The notes below the pieces were generated by a model. The model was not told the origin of the DNA. It saw only the letters and a program-made list of their open reading frames with translations, and did no database searches. A program made the position numbers and the translations under genes. From assembly GCF_002005305.1 (NCBI RefSeq), contig NZ_CP014782.1, positions 2,232,001-2,296,000 on the forward strand: a DNA stretch of 64,000 bases. The letters are read 5' to 3'. How positions within the stretch are numbered: the first letter of the stretch is position 1; each line of letters opens with the position of its first letter. This DNA is from Shewanella psychrophila (GTDB lineage: Bacteria; Pseudomonadota; Gammaproteobacteria; Enterobacterales; Shewanellaceae). Below, piece by piece: positions 26,370 to 35,936 of the stretch.

Positions 26370-27008
26370 ATGAAAATTGCAGTCATAGGCGCATCGGGTT
26401 GGATTGGCAGCCATATCGTTACAGAAGCTAAAAGCCGAGGCCATCAAGTTATCGCCTTAGTACGAGATCCAGCTAAGATCACTGATATCGACGTTGAAGT
26501 TCGCCGCTTCGATCTACTCGACAACCAAGCAGATTTAGTCACAGCAGTAAACGGCGCCGATGTGGTCATATCCGCTATCGGCGGCAGAGCCGCCGGCAAT
26601 CATGGGATAGTTTCAAAAACGGCTGAGAAGCTGCTGGCCGAGCTAGCTAAAACCCAGGTTGAGCGACTCTTATGGGTTGGCGGCGCAGGCTCATTGGAAG
26701 TCGCTCCTAATATGCAGCTTGTCGATACGCCGGAGTTTCCAGCAGAATATCACACTGAGTCAATAGAGATGGGTAAGGCACTGGAGGTATTTCGTCAAAG
26801 TACCAGCCCCATTAACTGGACGTTTATCAGTCCAGCGGCGCTGATTTTTCCCGGTGAAAAACAAGCCAAGTATCGTGTTGGCGCAGAGCAGTTACTCGTC
26901 GATTCAGAGGGAAATAGCAAGATATCGGTTAGTGACTATGCACTCGCCATGATCGATGAGCTAGAAGCCGCTAACTATCCCCAGCAACGCATAGGTGTTG
27001 CTTATTAA
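26370..27008 (+). CDS. NAD(P)-binding oxidoreductase of the atypical SDR (YwnB-like) type
   Basis: 212 residues. The N-terminal Rossmann motif IGASGWIGSHI fits an NAD(P)H-binding atypical short-chain dehydrogenase or NmrA-like reductase. LLWVGGAGSLEV and WTFISPAALIFPGE are conserved in this group (putative NADH-flavin reductases). No catalytic Tyr-Lys pair of classical SDRs is seen. It probably is regulated by the divergent LysR gene, since the 140-bp space between them holds both promoters. Substrate unknown. Confidence 0.8.
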   Translation: MKIAVIGASGWIGSHIVTEAKSRGHQVIALVRDPAKITDIDVEVRRFDLLDNQADLVTAVNGADVVISAIGGRAAGNHGIVSKTAEKLLAELAKTQVERLLWVGGAGSLEVAPNMQLVDTPEFPAEYHTESIEMGKALEVFRQSTSPINWTFISPAALIFPGEKQAKYRVGAEQLLVDSEGNSKISVSDYALAMIDELEAANYPQQRIGVAY

Positions 27009-27027
27009 TTGACAAGGATAGAAATAA

Positions 27028-27079
27028 AAAGGTCAGTGGATTGTTAATGTAGAAAACCGTAGAAAACACACTGACCTTT
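27028..27079. terminator. Long-loop hairpin terminator
   Basis: An 11-bp perfect stem (AAAGGTCAGTG / CACTGACCTTT) with a ~30-base loop, 20 bp after the reductase gene. The A-run before and T-run after make it usable from either side. Confidence 0.6.
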
Positions 27080-27163
27080 CACTCTTCTCGATAACGATTT
27101 GCTAATCACTGTTAACCCATTGCATCAGCTAATGGCTACTGAGAAGTAAGTCAGCATGCCGAC

Positions 27164-27772
27164 TTACTCATCTAAACCTCCGATGGCTTGATAAACGACA
27201 CCATTCTTCAGCCCGCTAACACTGGCAGCATAATAGGCAGCAAGCTCATTGGCTGGCATACCAGTACTGCTGTCCATGCCGAGCATCTCCATGGTTTCTT
27301 TGACGAAACTTGGGCTCACAGCATTAAGCCTTTTGCCATCAGTCAATTCAAGTGCAGCAGCCCCTACGAAACCATTGACCGCAGCAGTTGCCATAGAGAT
27401 AGCAGCAGTCCCAGGCGATGGATTATTTGAAGACTGCCCCGATGTTAAGGTGATCGAGCCGCCCTGATTAAGGTATTCCAATCCTATTCTAACCAGATTG
27501 ACCTGCCCCATGACTTTACTGTCCAGCACCGTCTGGTAACCAGAGTCAGGCATATCCGCAAGGCTGCCCATGGCACCATTTCCCGCCATGCTCACCACCG
27601 CATCGACCATGCCGACTTGCTCAAACAGGGCTTGAATAGATTCTTTACTCTGGGTATCCACTGTTACCGCTCCGCGGCTATGGCCCACAGAGATAACATC
27701 ATGGAGTTGTGATAAATGCTTCACTACTGCCTGACCAATAACACCGTTTGCACCGATTGCTAAAATTTTCAT
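27164..27772 (-). CDS. Short-chain dehydrogenase/reductase
   Basis: 202 residues. The N-terminal nucleotide-binding motif IGANGVIGQAVVKHL is followed by VVSMAGNGAMGSLADM (the NAG-like motif) and SITLTSGQSSNNP (catalytic Ser region). The usual YxxxK is not recognisable; the corresponding stretch is AISMATAAVNGFVGA, so the protein belongs to an atypical SDR branch. The substrate is unknown. It lies in the same direction as the haloalkane-dehalogenase-like gene 134 bp upstream and may share its transcript. Confidence 0.8.
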   Translation of the reverse strand: MKILAIGANGVIGQAVVKHLSQLHDVISVGHSRGAVTVDTQSKESIQALFEQVGMVDAVVSMAGNGAMGSLADMPDSGYQTVLDSKVMGQVNLVRIGLEYLNQGGSITLTSGQSSNNPSPGTAAISMATAAVNGFVGAAALELTDGKRLNAVSPSFVKETMEMLGMDSSTGMPANELAAYYAASVSGLKNGVVYQAIGGLDE

Positions 27773-27906
27773 CGTCTTTGCTTCCTTTTCTCATGTAATT
27801 TTTAAATGTAATTTTATTAACGTGACTTTTGTAAACATGCTTTTTAAACGAAACAGCCTTATGTGACTTACTTACTTAGGTTGCTGACTCATTGCTATAG
27901 CCGAAA

Positions 27907-28896
27907 CTAAAATGCCGTTTGTTGCAGCCAGTTAGCGACACTCGATGCCAGCTGGCGAGATTGATCTTCCTGTAGAAAGTGCGAGGCATTTTCTATGGTG
28001 GTATGGGGCTGCTCTGCTGCGCCACTGAAGTTCTGCTGAAATTTAAGGTCATAACCTTGCCCCGCTAAGAAGGGGTCTTTATCACTAAACAAGGTCAAAA
28101 TTGGCTTATTCCATTGCTTGAGTTTCTGCCAGTCGGCATTGACCTGATTAAGCTCAGAGGCAACGATTTGAGGCATTTTGCGCGGTCCGGCATAGTACTT
28201 TTCTGAGGGGAATGGCGCATCATAAGCTTGCATCTCGGCTTCACTCAGATCACGAGTCGTCAATGTTTGGATAATTTTTCCAACTTCTAAGCTCGTTGAA
28301 TGCTTAAAGTAGCTGGCCCAGTTGCCATAGTTAATGTGATTTGAAAAGGTATTTAAGCTTGGTTTACCTGCCTTTGCAGCGAGAAACTTGAGCACCTTTG
28401 GCACCATAAACTTTTCCAGACTATTCATCTCAGCCAGCGCCGTGTTGGCTAATACCAAACGGTCTAACCATCCAGGCTCTTGTGCCAAAACTCTTAGGCC
28501 AATCATGCCGCCCCAGTCCTGCATAAAGGCACTGGCATGCTTAATCCCAAGTTGCTGCACAAAACTGCGCATCCATTTGACGTGATTGCCATAGGTATGC
28601 GTCTCGGAACTCATTGGCTTATCTGACTTACCAAAACCGATTAAGTCGGGTGCAATCACTCGATATCCGGCATCAACCAAATCTGGGATCATATGCCTGT
28701 ACAGATAGCTCCATGAGGGCTGGCCATGCAATAAAAAGATGGTTTTATCATGGTCTTGTCCTGCGTCGATATAATGAAGTCGCATACCATCGACCAGCAT
28801 ATAGTTTGCAGCAAACGGATAATCCTTCAGTCCGCCAAAGGCTCCATCAGGCGTTCTCAAGGTATCTGTTTTTAGTGGGAAACTTGTCTGCTTCAT
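27907..28896 (-). CDS. Haloalkane dehalogenase-like alpha/beta hydrolase
   Basis: 329 residues. The motif order is that of subfamily-I haloalkane dehalogenases: LLHGQPSWSYLYRHMIPDLVDAGYRVIAPDLIGFGKSDKP, then nucleophile Asp in MQDWGGMIGL with the adjacent Trp expected for halide binding, then the acid in LFSDKDPF and the His in NASHFLQED. These enzymes hydrolyse carbon-halogen bonds, though relatives can act on other esters or epoxides. It is divergent from a LysR gene at 29040, a probable regulator. The halide substrate is not known. Confidence 0.82.
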   Translation of the reverse strand: MKQTSFPLKTDTLRTPDGAFGGLKDYPFAANYMLVDGMRLHYIDAGQDHDKTIFLLHGQPSWSYLYRHMIPDLVDAGYRVIAPDLIGFGKSDKPMSSETHTYGNHVKWMRSFVQQLGIKHASAFMQDWGGMIGLRVLAQEPGWLDRLVLANTALAEMNSLEKFMVPKVLKFLAAKAGKPSLNTFSNHINYGNWASYFKHSTSLEVGKIIQTLTTRDLSEAEMQAYDAPFPSEKYYAGPRKMPQIVASELNQVNADWQKLKQWNKPILTLFSDKDPFLAGQGYDLKFQQNFSGAAEQPHTTIENASHFLQEDQSRQLASSVANWLQQTAF

Positions 28897-29039
28897 GTTG
28901 TTGCCCTTTTGTTCTCTTGGATTGAAGGTCTGCTGACTGACATATATTCAGTGAGCGTGTTCGAATGAGATAACTTTAAGGCAACACTTGTTCACAAAAA
29001 AGCATAGCTTTTAGCACTAGATGGTCATATTATTAGACC

Positions 29040-29891
29040 ATGGTGAATTTAGAACATCTTCAGGTTATCAATACCATCTGTGCAGAAGGCAGCTTTCAGA
29101 AAGCCAGCGAGAAACTGCACAAGGTGCGCTCGGCTGTGTCCTACTCAGTAAAACAAGTAGAAACCTATTACGATATTCAGATCTTTAATCGTCAAACCTA
29201 TCGACCAGAACTCACTGCAGACGGCAAACTCTTAATCGTAAAGATTCGCCAGCTACTCAAGCAGGCTAGTGATTTTGAAACCTACGTTAATGAGCTAAAG
29301 GGTGAGTGCGAGACTGAGCTACGTCTAGGCGTTAGCTCCAACTTCCCCCTAGATAGGATCACAGAACTACTGCTCGAACTAAAACAGGACTTCCCTAGCA
29401 CCACGATTCATCTGGAAATTGAAGTCGCATCCGGTGAGAGAATGCTACTGGATGAAAAGGTCGATATTGCTATCTATGGCACCCCTTTTAAAAACAAAGC
29501 GGTGGACTATAACTTGATTGATACTATGAATATCCCCCTACTCATCTCTACACAGCTGCCACTTAAGGATACGAGTCATGTCACTGAGGAGGAACTCACA
29601 AGCTATCCTCAGGTCATCGTAAAATCCACAGATAACAGATCGCCAGATACCAGTATTATTGATGATGCATTGAAGTGGTATGTTACAGATCTCCATACTA
29701 AAAAGACCTTAATCACTCAAGGCCTTGGCTGGGGACGTTTACCTGAACATATGGTGGAGGAAGAGTTGAAATCTGGGGAGTTAGTTAGCTTAAATACCTT
29801 AGGTGATTTTAAGCTTCCTATGTATATCGCTAAGCTAAAAAATAGGGCCCTGGGACCAGTGGCTCTTAAAATCTGGAACGATTTCCAGTAA
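29040..29891 (+). CDS. LysR-family transcriptional regulator
   Basis: 283 residues. The HTH region VINTICAEGSFQKASEKLHKVRSAVSYSVKQVE and the effector domain beginning ELRLGVSSNFPLDRITELLLELK are typical. It is read away from the dehalogenase-like gene with ~140 bp between the starts, the normal place for the operator of a divergent LysR target. The effector is unknown. Confidence 0.88.
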   Translation: MVNLEHLQVINTICAEGSFQKASEKLHKVRSAVSYSVKQVETYYDIQIFNRQTYRPELTADGKLLIVKIRQLLKQASDFETYVNELKGECETELRLGVSSNFPLDRITELLLELKQDFPSTTIHLEIEVASGERMLLDEKVDIAIYGTPFKNKAVDYNLIDTMNIPLLISTQLPLKDTSHVTEEELTSYPQVIVKSTDNRSPDTSIIDDALKWYVTDLHTKKTLITQGLGWGRLPEHMVEEELKSGELVSLNTLGDFKLPMYIAKLKNRALGPVALKIWNDFQ

Positions 29892-29936
29892 GTTTAATAG
29901 CTTAACTTAACTCATAAAGAAAGAGACCAATAACAT

Positions 29937-30704
29937 ATGCGTCCAACGGTTTGGCTAAAGCCCGGTATGCTAATTATTTATGGCGCAGCCCTCGACGCAG
30001 CACCCCATAAGCATCATGCCATTCAGCTGATATGGCCAAGCAATGACTCAAGTTATCGACTCAATGGCAATGTCGCTGCAGGCGCATTGTTAATCGATGC
30101 TGACGTAGAGCACCAACTTTCAATGAAAGCGGGTTGGATAGTCCTGATAGAACCTCTGAGTTATTGGGGCAAGACCTTACAAGCTCAACTTGCTGGTCGG
30201 TCAATACACCAACTAGCACTGCTCGGCTTCGCTAAATCGGTCACTAAGCCAGTAACTAAAGTAATGGAAGCAGAGCCCTTTTCTTTGTTAGCCCCACTGT
30301 TTGAGTCCTTAGAAATAGACTTGAGCGCCTCTCCTCTTTCTCGGCCACACTCAGATCAAAGAATTCAAAAGCTCATTTCACAACTCGATAGCTGTTTTGA
30401 TGGTGATTGTATCAAGCCCAGCAGTTGGCGAGCTGCAGAAGTTGCAGAGCAACTCGCCTTGTCCGAAAGCCGTTTTCTGCATCTTTTTCGAGAGCAGATG
30501 GGCATAGCCTGGCGCCCCTATCTATTATGGCGTCGAATGTTTTGCGCCGTAATAGCCCTTAAAAATGGCAACAACGTAACTCAAGCAGCTTACCTAGCAG
30601 GTTTTTCTGACAGTGCTCACCTGAGCCGAACCTTTAAAAATCAATTCGGCATGACAATTCGTCAAGCGTTAACCCTATTCCAACTAAAATCCTCATCTAG
30701 CTAA
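29937..30704 (+). CDS. AraC-family transcriptional regulator
   Basis: 255 residues. The C-terminal AraC DNA-binding domain has two HTH motifs: AAEVAEQLALSESRFLHLFREQMG and VTQAAYLAGFSDSAHLSRTFKNQFGMT. The N-terminal half is a divergent cupin-like sensing domain with an HHAIQL start. It follows the LysR gene by 45 bp and probably shares its transcript, an unusual tandem of two regulators of different families. Targets unknown. Confidence 0.86.
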   Translation: MRPTVWLKPGMLIIYGAALDAAPHKHHAIQLIWPSNDSSYRLNGNVAAGALLIDADVEHQLSMKAGWIVLIEPLSYWGKTLQAQLAGRSIHQLALLGFAKSVTKPVTKVMEAEPFSLLAPLFESLEIDLSASPLSRPHSDQRIQKLISQLDSCFDGDCIKPSSWRAAEVAEQLALSESRFLHLFREQMGIAWRPYLLWRRMFCAVIALKNGNNVTQAAYLAGFSDSAHLSRTFKNQFGMTIRQALTLFQLKSSSS

Positions 30705-30865
30705 AGTCAGTAAACACAATACTCACTCAAGTTAGCCAGTTTATTCAATTTATCAACCGCGCAAACTCCTATTATCTGCACATAGACACTAAATCAATAA
30801 ACACTAAGCCGATAAACGCTAAGTCAAAACGATGCCGATAAGAAAGCTTGAATCAGGAGTTACCC

Positions 30866-31603
30866 ATGAAAACACTAATATCAAAGCACAGTGAAATAAC
30901 CAAACAGCACTTACAGACCACTGCTATGTTAGATTTTGAGCACCCAAGCATTCAAAATCTCGTCGATAAACGTGGCTGGGCGCAGCTAAGTCAATATGAT
31001 GCAATAGGGGCAATTTATACCTATGTGCGCGATGAGATCCGCTTTGGCTATAACGCTGATGACCGCCTCAGTGCCAGCCAAGTGTTAAAAGATGGCTACG
31101 GCCAATGCAATACCAAAGGCACCTTGCTTATGGCGCTATTAAGAGCCGTTGGGATCCCCAGTCGTTTCCATGGGTTTACCATCTTTAATGAGCTGCAACG
31201 CGGCGCCATTCCAAATTACCTATTTGCGATAGCACCGCAGCGAATTATCCATAGCTGGGTGGAAGTCGAGCTAGATGGCGGCTGGATTAACTTAGAGGGT
31301 TACATTATCGACCGAGACTACCTGACTCAGGTACAGCAAAGCTTCAGTCAGCAGTGCAAGCAATTTTCAGGCTATGGTATCTCAACTAAATGTCTTTCAA
31401 ACCCAGATATCGATTGGAAAGGCCAAGATACCTATATTCAAAGTGAGGGGATAGCTGATGATTTTGGTTTGTATATTCAACCCGATGACTTTTATGTTAA
31501 ATATGGCAGCAACCTAAGCGGAATAAAGAAATTCCTATTTCGTTACCTGCTACGTCACCTGATGAATCGCAATGTTAACCGTATCCGAGCTAAAGGCATC
31601 TAA
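30866..31603 (+). CDS. Transglutaminase-like cysteine-protease-fold protein
   Basis: 245 residues. The transglutaminase-like core is seen in VLKDGYGQCNTKGTLLMALLRAVGIPSRFHG, giving nucleophile Cys81, and in IIHSWVEVELDGGWINLEG, giving His129; the Asp of the usual triad may be replaced by Asn or Glu in INLEG. Members hydrolyse or crosslink peptide bonds, and many are uncharacterised. AGGAG six bases before ATG 30866 fixes the start; a TTG at 30848 is less likely. The C-terminal ~70 residues are basic and have a short hydrophobic helix. Confidence 0.78.
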   Translation: MKTLISKHSEITKQHLQTTAMLDFEHPSIQNLVDKRGWAQLSQYDAIGAIYTYVRDEIRFGYNADDRLSASQVLKDGYGQCNTKGTLLMALLRAVGIPSRFHGFTIFNELQRGAIPNYLFAIAPQRIIHSWVEVELDGGWINLEGYIIDRDYLTQVQQSFSQQCKQFSGYGISTKCLSNPDIDWKGQDTYIQSEGIADDFGLYIQPDDFYVKYGSNLSGIKKFLFRYLLRHLMNRNVNRIRAKGI

Positions 31604-31640
31604 AACTAATTCACATGATATTAGCCTAACGCTCTAACGT

Positions 31641-31670
31641 GTCGACATCCCAACTGGGGATTGTCGACAG
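31641..31670. terminator. Hairpin between convergent transglutaminase-like and kynU genes
   Basis: GTCGACATCCC and its inverse GGGGATTGTCGAC form an imperfect stem around an AACT loop. It lies between two convergent stop codons and is plausibly a shared terminator. Its outer part resembles the TTGTCGACAA palindrome seen at the prp operon, which may be chance. Confidence 0.45.
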
Positions 31671-31681
31671 CTGATAGCCCA

Positions 31682-32869
31682 CTAGCTAATCCGCCGAGCA
31701 AGGTCTTCAACCGCATTGAGTGCCTGTTCCAGCTGATGATTAGTCACATAAGGCGCTGGGCCAAACCTGAGTTGATTGCCACGGCTATCACATAAAATCC
31801 CCAGCTGACCCAGTTCTGCCACCCATTCACTCGCTTTAGCTGTGGTCAGTGCTAGAAAACCAGCATTATCGGCAATAGCATGTGACGGTAAGCTTAGGCA
31901 TTCATGACTAAGCCCCATAGCTTCAATCCCTTGCCATAGCTGGCTTATCTGCCGCTGACTCACCTCTCTGAGCTTAATATCGGTAAGGTTTTGAGCCTCA
32001 AAAAAGTCAAACACTTCTGCGGCACGGTAGTGGCTGCTAGGATCATAGGTTGAGCCTGCAAATGCACTCTGCCCAGGACCAAACCCGACTTTACCCGGCG
32101 CTTGGCTGAGCACATCAAACTCGGTATACCAGCCAGTAATAATCGGGCTGCCTTGATAGTTTTTCGGGATCCGCATCATGCAGTTTCCCTCACCTGCCTG
32201 GCAGTACTTATAGCCACCCGCCACCACAAATGCCGACGCTAACTGCCACTCATAGAGATTAAAAGGCACCACATTCAGTGCATGATAGGCATCGACTAAA
32301 CAGGGAATATTAAGGTTATCTGCCGCTTTGGCGACTAAGCCAACATCCCTGAATATCTCACTGGTACCGAAGAACACAGCTGAGACCATCACGGCATCGG
32401 TTTTATCATCTAGATGATTGATAAGACGCTCGGCTAAGGTGCTGCTAGGTTCAACTGGCACAACCTCAATATTGACATTAAGGTCTTTTAAGCGGTTTAG
32501 CTGACGACGCAGCGAGTGAAACTCACCATCTGTAGTCACTATCTTAATTGGCCTACCCAGCGATTGTTTAAAGCAGTTTAAATCTGACAAGAAGCGCAAT
32601 AATAACTCATGGGTAGAAGCACCTAATGCGATCTGCCCCTTAGCCTCACCGAGTAAACTGCGGTAAAAGTCCCGCACTCTATCGGCCTTCTCAAAGGCTG
32701 CCAGCCACTTATCATCGATATGTGTTGCCGCATCATCGAAGCATTTTAGTAAGCCTTGTTTTGCCACATCTGGCCAGGCTTGATGAGAGTGACCCGAGAG
32801 TAAGATGCGTTCGCTGACCTTAAAGCTTTCATAATGGGGCTGCAGTGTTAGCGCGTTACCTTGGCTCAT
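31682..32869 (-). CDS. kynU: Kynureninase-like PLP enzyme
   Basis: 395 residues of the aminotransferase class V fold. The PLP lysine is in VVAGGYKYCQAGEGNCMMRIP near residue 225, and SGHSHQAWPDVA near the N-terminus and PCLVDAYHALNVVPF fit kynureninase. The enzyme converts kynurenine to anthranilate and alanine. It is 78 bp downstream of the tryptophan 2,3-dioxygenase gene in the same direction. Kynurenine formamidase is missing from this window and must be encoded elsewhere or be dispensable. GAGAGGAAAGT upstream supports ATG 32869. Confidence 0.85.
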   Translation of the reverse strand: MSQGNALTLQPHYESFKVSERILLSGHSHQAWPDVAKQGLLKCFDDAATHIDDKWLAAFEKADRVRDFYRSLLGEAKGQIALGASTHELLLRFLSDLNCFKQSLGRPIKIVTTDGEFHSLRRQLNRLKDLNVNIEVVPVEPSSTLAERLINHLDDKTDAVMVSAVFFGTSEIFRDVGLVAKAADNLNIPCLVDAYHALNVVPFNLYEWQLASAFVVAGGYKYCQAGEGNCMMRIPKNYQGSPIITGWYTEFDVLSQAPGKVGFGPGQSAFAGSTYDPSSHYRAAEVFDFFEAQNLTDIKLREVSQRQISQLWQGIEAMGLSHECLSLPSHAIADNAGFLALTTAKASEWVAELGQLGILCDSRGNQLRFGPAPYVTNHQLEQALNAVEDLARRIS

Positions 32870-32947
32870 ACTTTCCTCTCTTTCAAAGCGAGTGTTGTTA
32901 TCATTTATGTTGAAAAAGCATTTTTATACATGAGTTTATACGTGAGC

Positions 32948-33793
32948 TTACAAATGAGTTCTAAGCTCAAACAGCTCAGGGAAAAAGCTAATATCCAGGG
33001 CTTTTTTCAAGAACCCGACACCCGTTGAGCCACCAGTGCCCATCTTGTTGCCTATAATTCGCTGCACCGTATACATGTGTTTGAAGCGCCATTGCTGAAA
33101 ACTATCTTCAATATCTATTAGTTTTTCCGCTAATTCATAGAGTTGAAAGTGCTCATCAGCATTCTGATACACGCTTAACCAAGCTTGAAGCACTGAGTCG
33201 TTGCTCTGATAGGCTTGACTGAAGTCTCTACTTAGCACATCGGCGTCTATAGAAAGACCATTATCATGCAATACCTTAAGGGTCACATCATAGAGACTTG
33301 GCGCATCTAGGATAACCTTAAGCTCCTGATGCACCACAGGGTCACTTTCATGGACCTTGAGCAGAGACGCATTTTTATTGCCCAGTAAAAATTCGACTTT
33401 ACGGTAACCATAGGACTGAAAACCGGAAGAATGCCCCAAGGCATCACGAAACTTAAGATAGTCCACAGGCGTCAATGTCGACAAAATATTCCAGGACTGA
33501 GTCAGCTGATTGAGGATCTGTTTCACCCGAGAGATAACTTTAAACCCATGGCCAAAATCTCCCTCTTGAATATTCTTTACCGCGCTACTCAATTCATGTC
33601 CCGCCAGCTTGAGCCACAGCTCACTTGCCTGATGGATCACGATAAACAGCATCTCATCATGCTGATAAGATAAAGGCTGTTGCGCCGTTAACACTTGATT
33701 TAGTTTTAGATAGTCACCGTAGGACATGTCATCTTTAAAATCCGTATGAATATCATCTTCCATGGCTCGGTAGTTATTGTGGGGACAGCTCAT
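32948..33793 (-). CDS. kynA: Tryptophan 2,3-dioxygenase
   Basis: 281 residues, the usual length. The haem-pocket region FIVIHQASELWLKLAGHEL contains the residues that bind substrate and the distal haem side. SFQQWRFKHMYTVQRIIGNKMGTGGSTGVGFLKKAL holds the proximal haem histidine and the loop that clamps tryptophan. The enzyme opens the indole ring to N-formylkynurenine, the first step of tryptophan breakdown. ATG 33793 has GGAG eight bases upstream. Direct repeats lie just upstream, and an IS66-type element begins 175 bp upstream. Confidence 0.94.
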   Translation of the reverse strand: MSCPHNNYRAMEDDIHTDFKDDMSYGDYLKLNQVLTAQQPLSYQHDEMLFIVIHQASELWLKLAGHELSSAVKNIQEGDFGHGFKVISRVKQILNQLTQSWNILSTLTPVDYLKFRDALGHSSGFQSYGYRKVEFLLGNKNASLLKVHESDPVVHQELKVILDAPSLYDVTLKVLHDNGLSIDADVLSRDFSQAYQSNDSVLQAWLSVYQNADEHFQLYELAEKLIDIEDSFQQWRFKHMYTVQRIIGNKMGTGGSTGVGFLKKALDISFFPELFELRTHL

Positions 33794-33822
33794 GCTCAAA
33801 GCTCCAATTTACTTTATAATTG

Positions 33823-33870
33823 TTGTTATAAAATGGTTATAGCTATTGTTATAAAATAGCCATTTTATTT
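33823..33870. promoter_or_regulatory. Direct repeats upstream of kynA
   Basis: TTGTTATAAAAT occurs twice (33823-33834 and 33846-33857), 23 bp apart, that is about two helical turns. AAAATGG/CCATTTT around them adds dyad symmetry. The position just upstream of the kynA start suggests a regulator-binding region; the regulator is unknown. Confidence 0.45.
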
Positions 33871-34001
33871 AAGCATGAACATAAGGTGAAATCAGGCACG
33901 GCTACATATTAAAAAAAGCAGACCTGTATACAAAAGTTAACAGCATGTAAACAAGTGAGGGCAGGACGTAACCGATCAATATAGGACGGTATTGCAGGAG
34001 A

Positions 34002-35564
34002 TTAAGAAGTCTGCATCAAATCTGATGTGAGTGGGTTGTCGGCAAATTTCGTCTTCCACACTCGCGGCGTGAGTTCTTCAACTTTCGAAGCTGGCTGCTG
34101 GCTGACGCGTTGCAGGACATCGACGAGGTAAGTGTAAGGATTAATCCCTTGCAGACGGCAGGTAACCAGTAAACTTTGCAGCATCCCCAACTGCTCCGCC
34201 CCCAGTTCGGTCCAGCAAAATAGATAATTTTTCCTTCCCATGGGTATGACTCGTAAAGCTCGCTCCAAGTGATTGGTATCGATAGGCACAGCTGGGTAAC
34301 TCAAGAAGACCTTAAGTTCTGTTTTTCTATCAAGTGCATAACTAAGGGCCTTGCTTAACGGGTTGCTCGGTAAAATCTCTGGGCGTTGCCGTTGGTCATA
34401 GAGCCATTTGAAGAAGCTATCGACGATGGGCTCACTCCACTTTTGCCGATAAGCGAGGATTTCATCGCTGTAGGTCAGGTTATCGCGGATGTGTTTTTCG
34501 ATTTTGTAGAGCTCGGCGATTTGCTTTAAGGCCTCTTTAGCCAATTCCGGCTCCATGAGTAAAGATTTATCGAAGTAGCGCCTAGTATGAGCCCAACAGG
34601 TGGCATGGATGATGTTCGCTTCGTTATCACGATTAAGTGCTTTTATCACATTGGTATAAGCCTGGTAACCATCACTGAGCAGTACACCGGTAAAACCTGT
34701 TAACTGTTCCTTGGCGTGCTTAGCTCCACGGCTTGATGACCAGGTGAAGGCGACTTCATCATCTTCACCGTAGATGGGCCAAAAGTAAGTCTGTTTCATC
34801 CTACCTTTCGCTTTACGCCCTGCTTTCATCGGTACTTCATCCATGGCCAGTGTAGAGCTGGTGAGGATATGCTGTAGCTGAGCTCGGTAGATAGGCGTTA
34901 ACAGTTCGATGCCCCGTTTTACCCAGTTAATGAGAGTAGCCCGGCTGACCTGAACGCCGCTATCAAGCATTCTTTGGTGCTGGCGATACAAGGGTAAATG
35001 ATAGACTCCCTTGTCGACCATGATGCCGGCGATAACAGAGACATCAGCAAAACACCCGTCGAGCACGTTATCGGGTGCAGGTTGTACGCTAAGGCAATGC
35101 TCAGTTTTGTGACGGACGACGGAACGCTTGTAGATAAGAATGGTGTAGCTGCCCGGCTGTTGAGCCAAGCGATGAGTCTCTTTATAACCGATAACCTCAT
35201 ACTGCTCAGCATCGTCACCTTCTAGCTCTGGCGCCTTAAGTTCAATAACCTTAGTAGGTACCGTGTCATCAAAGCGCAAGCCGGTGTCATTCACTTCATT
35301 GCCGGTGCGTTTTTTTGCTGAGCGGGTATAGGATATCTGTTGCTTGTCTTCAGGCTCTTGCTCCCCAGACTCAAGGCGGTCAAATAAGACTTCTTGATTG
35401 GGATTATCCTCTAACAGCTTTTCAGACTTGCGGCCAAATAACTGGCGCTTAAACCAGTCGAGTTGCTGTTGCAGCGTGAGCACTTTTTCAGACAGCTCAG
35501 AATTTTGAGCGTTTAGCTGCTCAATTTCTTGTGATAACGAAGCTGTCTGGATAGTTGTTTTCAT
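34002..35564 (-). CDS. tnpC: IS66-family transposase TnpC
   Basis: 520 residues. An N-terminal coiled coil (about 1-45, leucine-zipper-like) leads to the IS66 zinc-binding and catalytic DDE domain. Recognisable blocks are LYRQHQRMLDSGVQVSRATLINWV, LLSDGYQAYTN and HATCWAHTRRYFD, with NHLERALRVIPMGRKNYLF near the C-terminus. It is the transposase proper. It appears full length and uninterrupted, so the element may still be active. Confidence 0.94.
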   Translation of the reverse strand: MKTTIQTASLSQEIEQLNAQNSELSEKVLTLQQQLDWFKRQLFGRKSEKLLEDNPNQEVLFDRLESGEQEPEDKQQISYTRSAKKRTGNEVNDTGLRFDDTVPTKVIELKAPELEGDDAEQYEVIGYKETHRLAQQPGSYTILIYKRSVVRHKTEHCLSVQPAPDNVLDGCFADVSVIAGIMVDKGVYHLPLYRQHQRMLDSGVQVSRATLINWVKRGIELLTPIYRAQLQHILTSSTLAMDEVPMKAGRKAKGRMKQTYFWPIYGEDDEVAFTWSSSRGAKHAKEQLTGFTGVLLSDGYQAYTNVIKALNRDNEANIIHATCWAHTRRYFDKSLLMEPELAKEALKQIAELYKIEKHIRDNLTYSDEILAYRQKWSEPIVDSFFKWLYDQRQRPEILPSNPLSKALSYALDRKTELKVFLSYPAVPIDTNHLERALRVIPMGRKNYLFCWTELGAEQLGMLQSLLVTCRLQGINPYTYLVDVLQRVSQQPASKVEELTPRVWKTKFADNPLTSDLMQTS

Positions 35565-35591
35565 GGCTGATATTATATCAAAAACAGCCAG

Positions 35592-35936
35592 TTATAACGA
35601 ACTAAACCGTTTGTTTTTCACTTGTTTTTGCCAATTAATGCCTTCGATGAGGCACTGTAGTTGAGTCCAGGTGAGATTGATTTTATCCCCGTTACCCTCA
35701 ACGTGATGAAAGCGGCCTAACTCAAGCCGCTTACTCCACAAACAGTATCCTCCGCGACTGAAATACAGCACCTTCATCATGGTCTGCTTGCGATTAATGA
35801 ACACAAACAGCTCACCACTCATGGGAGAAGCGTGGAGTTGGTGCTTAGCTAATACGATTAAGCCATCAAACTGCTTGCGCATGTCCACGGGTTTGGCATA
35901 CAACCATATGCGTAAATCCGGACTGGGCAATAACAT
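35592..35936 (-). CDS. tnpB: IS66-family accessory protein TnpB
   Basis: 114 residues with the conserved IS66 Orf2 pattern LYAKPVDMRKQFDGL..ELFVFINRKQTMMKVLYFSRGGYCLWSKRLE. TnpB is required for efficient transposition of IS66 elements; its biochemical role is not settled. It lies between tnpA and tnpC, touching tnpA (shared base at 35936). Confidence 0.93.
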   Translation of the reverse strand: MLLPSPDLRIWLYAKPVDMRKQFDGLIVLAKHQLHASPMSGELFVFINRKQTMMKVLYFSRGGYCLWSKRLELGRFHHVEGNGDKINLTWTQLQCLIEGINWQKQVKNKRFSSL

